A program made the translations under genes and the position numbers. Shown in pieces: positions 61,216-64,000 of a stretch of DNA of 64,000 nt (positions within the stretch are counted from its first letter, which is position 1; each line of letters opens with the position of its first letter). The notes under the pieces are model-generated. The model was given only the letters and a program-made list of their open reading frames with translations. It made no database searches and was not told where the DNA came from. The DNA is from Bog-756 sp963738545 (GTDB lineage Bacteria; Actinomycetota; Acidimicrobiia; Acidimicrobiales; RAAP-2), in NCBI GenBank assembly GCA_963738545.1, contig CAVTXA010000003.1, forward strand, positions 186,001 through 250,000, written 5' to 3'.

Positions 61216-62565
61216 ATGACCGATACCACGTTGACCACGCCCACCGACCAGGTACTCGACGAACTCCACGAGTGGCTGGTGGCGCAGTGGGACCCGGAAC
61301 TGACCGTCGGCGCCTGGTGGGAGAGGCTGGGCCTGGCCGGCTGGTCCGCCCCTTCCCTTCCCACCCACGCCTTCGGCAAGGGGCTCACCCGCAACGACGG
61401 TATTCAGGTGGCCCAGGCCATCGCCGACTTCGGCGCCCTCGGGGCGCCGAACGGCCTGGGCCTGTTGCTGGCCGCACCCACCATCGCCACCCACGGCACC
61501 CAGGACCAGATCGACCGGTACGTACGGGCCATCGTCACCGGCCAGGAGTCGTGGTGCCAGCTCTTCTCGGAGCCCTCGGCCGGGTCGGACCTGGCCGGGC
61601 TCCAGACCCGTGCCGTCCGGGACGGCGAGGAGTGGATCGTCAACGGCCAGAAGGTGTGGACCTCGAACGGCCAGAAGGCCAACATGGGCATGCTGCTGGC
61701 CCGCACCGACCCCGGCGTGCCCAAGCACCAGGGCATCACCTACTTCGCCTGCCCCATGGTGCAGCCCGGCATCGACATCCGACCGCTCCGTGAGATGACG
61801 GGTCGCGCCCTGTTCAACGAGGTCTTCCTGACGGACGCCCGGGTCCCCGCCGATGCCCTCATCGGTGAGGAGAACCACGGATGGGCCGTGGCCAACACCA
61901 CCCTGGCCAACGAACGGGCCGGGCTCGGGTCGGGGGGCGGCAGCGGTGCCGGAGGCATCGCCGTCCCGGGCACCGTCGGGGGGGATCTCGACCGCCGGGT
62001 CGGCGACTTCGTGGCGCCGCCGTCGGGCGGGGCCGGCTCGGGCAACGGGAGCGCCGCCGCTCGGGAGACCACGATGCTCCAGGCCATGCGGGGCGGCGTC
62101 GGCCTCGTCGCCGCCCTGGCCCGGCGCAACGGAGCTAGCACCGATCCCCTGATCCGTCAGGGTCTGGCCCAGCTCTACACCTGGGGGGAGCTCGGACGGA
62201 TGAACGGCCTGCGCCTCAAGGCGGTGAAGGAGGCCGGGGGCGACATCCCGGGCATGCCCAACATCGCCAAGCTCTCCATGAGCCACATCATGCGCCTCTC
62301 CCGTGACCTGGGCATGAGTATCGCCGGCGCCTCGGGGATGCTCCACGCCTACCACGCCGAGGGCCGGGACGCCCTGGTCCGGGTCACCGGCGACCCGAGC
62401 CTTCCCGTCATCACCGAACTGGCCCTCTTGGCCCAGGCCCCCTCCATCTACGGCGGGACCGACCAGGTCCAGCGCAACATCATCGGCGAGCGGGTCCTGG
62501 GCCTGCCCAAAGAGCCCAACAACGACCGGACCACACCCTTCTCCGAGCTGCCGAAGAACGTCTGA
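61216..62565 (+). CDS. acyl-CoA dehydrogenase with Gly-rich insert
   Basis: A 449-residue FadE-type flavoprotein. It has SEPSAGSDLAGLQT, the QKVWTSNGQKA FAD segment, and a C-terminal IYGGTDQVQRNIIGERVLGLP. The usual catalytic Glu of YEGT is Gly here (YGGT), as in actinobacterial FadE subunits that work in hetero-oligomers or use another base. A roughly 50-residue Gly/Ser/Pro-rich insert lies at about residues 235-285. The ATG has GGGGAGA upstream. It is divergent from the phosphotriesterase gene and followed by an SDR gene. Confidence 0.87.
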   Translation: MTDTTLTTPTDQVLDELHEWLVAQWDPELTVGAWWERLGLAGWSAPSLPTHAFGKGLTRNDGIQVAQAIADFGALGAPNGLGLLLAAPTIATHGTQDQIDRYVRAIVTGQESWCQLFSEPSAGSDLAGLQTRAVRDGEEWIVNGQKVWTSNGQKANMGMLLARTDPGVPKHQGITYFACPMVQPGIDIRPLREMTGRALFNEVFLTDARVPADALIGEENHGWAVANTTLANERAGLGSGGGSGAGGIAVPGTVGGDLDRRVGDFVAPPSGGAGSGNGSAAARETTMLQAMRGGVGLVAALARRNGASTDPLIRQGLAQLYTWGELGRMNGLRLKAVKEAGGDIPGMPNIAKLSMSHIMRLSRDLGMSIAGASGMLHAYHAEGRDALVRVTGDPSLPVITELALLAQAPSIYGGTDQVQRNIIGERVLGLPKEPNNDRTTPFSELPKNV

Positions 62566-62719
62566 TCCAACCAGAGACCGGTACCGGAACCGGATCGGGA
62601 CCGCGGGCGCCTGACCAGGGGCCCCGGCCTCCGTGGTACAAAGCGTCAGTCCGAAACCAACCAACCGCTGCGCTGAAGCGATCACCGCAGTGAACCAATC
62701 ACGACGAAGGAGCAGAACC

Positions 62720-63634
62720 ATGGCCGGCATCAACGAGGGACGGGTGGTCGTCATCACCGGGTCGGGACGCGGCATCGGTCGGGCCCACGCCATCGAGTTC
62801 GCCAGCCAGGGCGCCAAGATCGTGGTCAACGACCTCGGGGCCGAGGTGGACGGCAGCGGGCGGTCCGAAGGTCCGGCCGGCGAGGTGGTCGACGAGATCA
62901 AGGCCATGGGCGGCGAGGCCGTCGCCAACGGCGACGACGTCTCCGACGTGGAGGGTGCGCAGCGCCTCATCGCCACGGCCGTCGACACCTTCGGCGGCCT
63001 CGACGTGCTGGTCAACAACGCCGGCATCCTGCGTGACCGGATGCTGGTGAACATGACCGTGGATGAGTGGGACGCCGTGATCCGGGTCCACCTGCGGGGC
63101 ACCTTCGCCCCCATGCGGGCCGCCGTCGAGTTCTGGCGGAACCGGACCAAAGCCGGGGAGACCAACGATGCCCGCATCATCAACACGACGTCCCCGTCGG
63201 GCATCTACGGGAACGTGGGACAGACCAACTACGGCGCAGCCAAGGCCGGCATCGCCTCGTTGACCGTGATCGCCGCCATGGAGCTCGGGCGCTACGGCGT
63301 CACCGTGAACGCCATCGCCCCGGCCGCCCTCACCCGGATGACCGAGAATCTGGGCGGCGGCTTCGACGCCACCCCCGATCCGGACAAGTTCGACGCCAAC
63401 GACCCCGACAACATCGCCCCCCTGGTGGTGTGGCTGGGAAGTCCCGAGTCCAAGGACATCACCGGTCGTGTGTTCAACGTCTTCGGCGGTCACATCTCGG
63501 TGGCCGAGGGCTGGGTGGCCGGCCCCGGCGCCGACAAGGGCGACCGGTGGGACAGCGCCGAGCTCGGTTCGGTCATCCCCGACCTGGTGGCCAAGGCGGC
63601 ACCCAACGCCAACATGCTCGGACGTCGCGACTGA
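62720..63634 (+). CDS. SDR-family 3-hydroxyacyl-CoA dehydrogenase-like protein
   Basis: A 304-residue SDR of the multifunctional-enzyme type: VVVITGSGRGIGRAHAIEFA, VVNDLGAEVDGSGRSEGPA after the second strand, NNAGILRDRM, Ser in TTSPSGIYG and YGAAK. The NDLG and ILRDRM stretches are typical of MFE-2/peroxisomal-type 3-hydroxyacyl-CoA dehydrogenases. AAGGAG precedes the ATG. Downstream of an acyl-CoA dehydrogenase, a beta-oxidation role is likely. Confidence 0.88.
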   Translation: MAGINEGRVVVITGSGRGIGRAHAIEFASQGAKIVVNDLGAEVDGSGRSEGPAGEVVDEIKAMGGEAVANGDDVSDVEGAQRLIATAVDTFGGLDVLVNNAGILRDRMLVNMTVDEWDAVIRVHLRGTFAPMRAAVEFWRNRTKAGETNDARIINTTSPSGIYGNVGQTNYGAAKAGIASLTVIAAMELGRYGVTVNAIAPAALTRMTENLGGGFDATPDPDKFDANDPDNIAPLVVWLGSPESKDITGRVFNVFGGHISVAEGWVAGPGADKGDRWDSAELGSVIPDLVAKAAPNANMLGRRD

Positions 63635-63742
63635 CGCACATCCCGAGCTCCGTACCGGCTGCCCACCCCGGGTGCGTCGGGTCACACGACGGCCCGGACC
63701 CCTCGAGTTGCAGGCTCTCTCGTAGCGCCAGGGGCAGGCGCT

Positions 63743-64000
63743 CTAGTTGAAGGCCCAGGCCCCCACCGGGGTGGAGCCGACGCGGCCGGCCCACAGCTTC
63801 GTGGCCGGTGCGTCGCCCCCGGAACCCGATGCCACCATCAACGGCAACAGGTGCTCCTCGCGCGGGTGTGAAGCCCGCGCCGAGGGGGCGGTCATCCACG
63901 TGGCCAGCGCCTCACGGCGATGGTCGGCGTCGCCGTCCAGGGCGCCGTCCAACCAGTGGTGGAACTCGGTCGACGCTGCCTCATCGTCCATGACCCGGAG
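63743..64000 (-). CDS. LigB/DODA-type class III extradiol dioxygenase, C-terminal part (partial)
   Basis: The frame enters from the right edge, so only about 85 C-terminal residues are seen. They contain ASHPREEHLLPLMVASGSGG, the characteristic HP-R-EHLLPL motif of DODA-type (4,5-DOPA dioxygenase-like) LigB enzymes, which carry iron or zinc and cleave catechols. The ATG at 63991 is inside the protein, since the family is about 260 residues. Whether its partner genes lie beyond the window cannot be said. Confidence 0.75.
   Translation of the reverse strand, partial: LRVMDDEAASTEFHHWLDGALDGDADHRREALATWMTAPSARASHPREEHLLPLMVASGSGGDAPATKLWAGRVGSTPVGAWAFN

Noticed and set aside
61072..63204. Very long minus-strand frame continuing from the phosphotriesterase gene
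   Set aside because: It is antisense to clear acyl-CoA dehydrogenase and SDR genes; the phosphotriesterase start at 61071 has a good ribosome binding site.
1..64000. CRISPR arrays, prophage, insertion sequences, tRNA or rRNA genes
   Set aside because: No regularly spaced repeats, transposase or phage motifs, or RNA gene signatures were recognised on reading both strands, though a tRNA search program could not be run.

Overview
The window is high-GC DNA from an actinobacterium, probably a soil or aquatic member of the Acidimicrobiia. The basis is GC-rich coding, many GTG starts, a DosS-type sensor kinase, abundant FadD/FadE/SDR/P450/TetR genes, CaiB-type CoA transferases and thiolase-DUF35 clusters. 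Rank below phylum is inference. No rRNA, tRNA, CRISPR array, insertion sequence or prophage gene was seen.

Region 1 (about 1-9 kb) looks like a hypoxia/dormancy island. It has a single-GAF DosS/DevS-like histidine kinase, a complete arginine deiminase operon (arcD-arcA-arcB-arcC) for fermentative ATP from arginine, a tandem universal stress protein, an FMN-type split-barrel protein, a ferritin-like protein and a short Hsp20. Three 18-bp DosR/DevR-like boxes precede arcD (1325-1342), the split-barrel gene (7205-7222) and the ferritin-like gene (7796-7813). A weaker fourth copy precedes a second usp gene at 53.2 kb. The first 48 bases may hold the start of a divergent response regulator.

Region 2 (about 9.5-30 kb) is a dense catabolic island of divergent operons: acyl-CoA synthetase, five SDR genes or fragments of pathways around them, a fused alpha/beta 2-oxoacid dehydrogenase E1, acyl-CoA dehydrogenase, amidohydrolase, cyclase, Baeyer-Villiger monooxygenase, Rieske oxygenase, two paralogous cytochromes P450, class II aldolase, SnoaL-like and ABM-domain proteins, and TetR regulators. 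Three divergent promoters (13.57, 19.17 and 22.09 kb) share an ACCGACCGGT-type palindrome, which suggests one TetR regulon.

Region 3 (about 30-39 kb) holds a COG4705 membrane protein, a VOC protein, and a DUF35-thiolase-thiolase trio like mycobacterial Rv3521-ltp4-ltp3. A TetR gene then stands divergent from a CYP125/142-like P450 and an MDR oxidoreductase, with two strong palindromes between them. A sterol- or isoprenoid-type side-chain degradation role is inferred.

Region 4 (about 39-50 kb) has a membrane GGDEF-EAL protein, an endoglycoceramidase-like GH5 enzyme, a double CaiB CoA transferase, a DUF2889 protein, a GH1 glycosidase and a D-aminoacylase-like amidohydrolase.

Region 5 (about 50-64 kb) has a two-module TetR-like regulator, a frameshifted acyl-CoA synthetase, a second USP, an MBL hydrolase, small conserved proteins, and a minus-strand run of phosphotriesterase-like, aldehyde dehydrogenase (5-prime frameshift), MDR and AhpD-like genes. 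It closes with an acyl-CoA dehydrogenase, a MFE-type SDR and a truncated extradiol dioxygenase at the window edge. Both frameshifts lie at short C/G runs and could be consensus errors.
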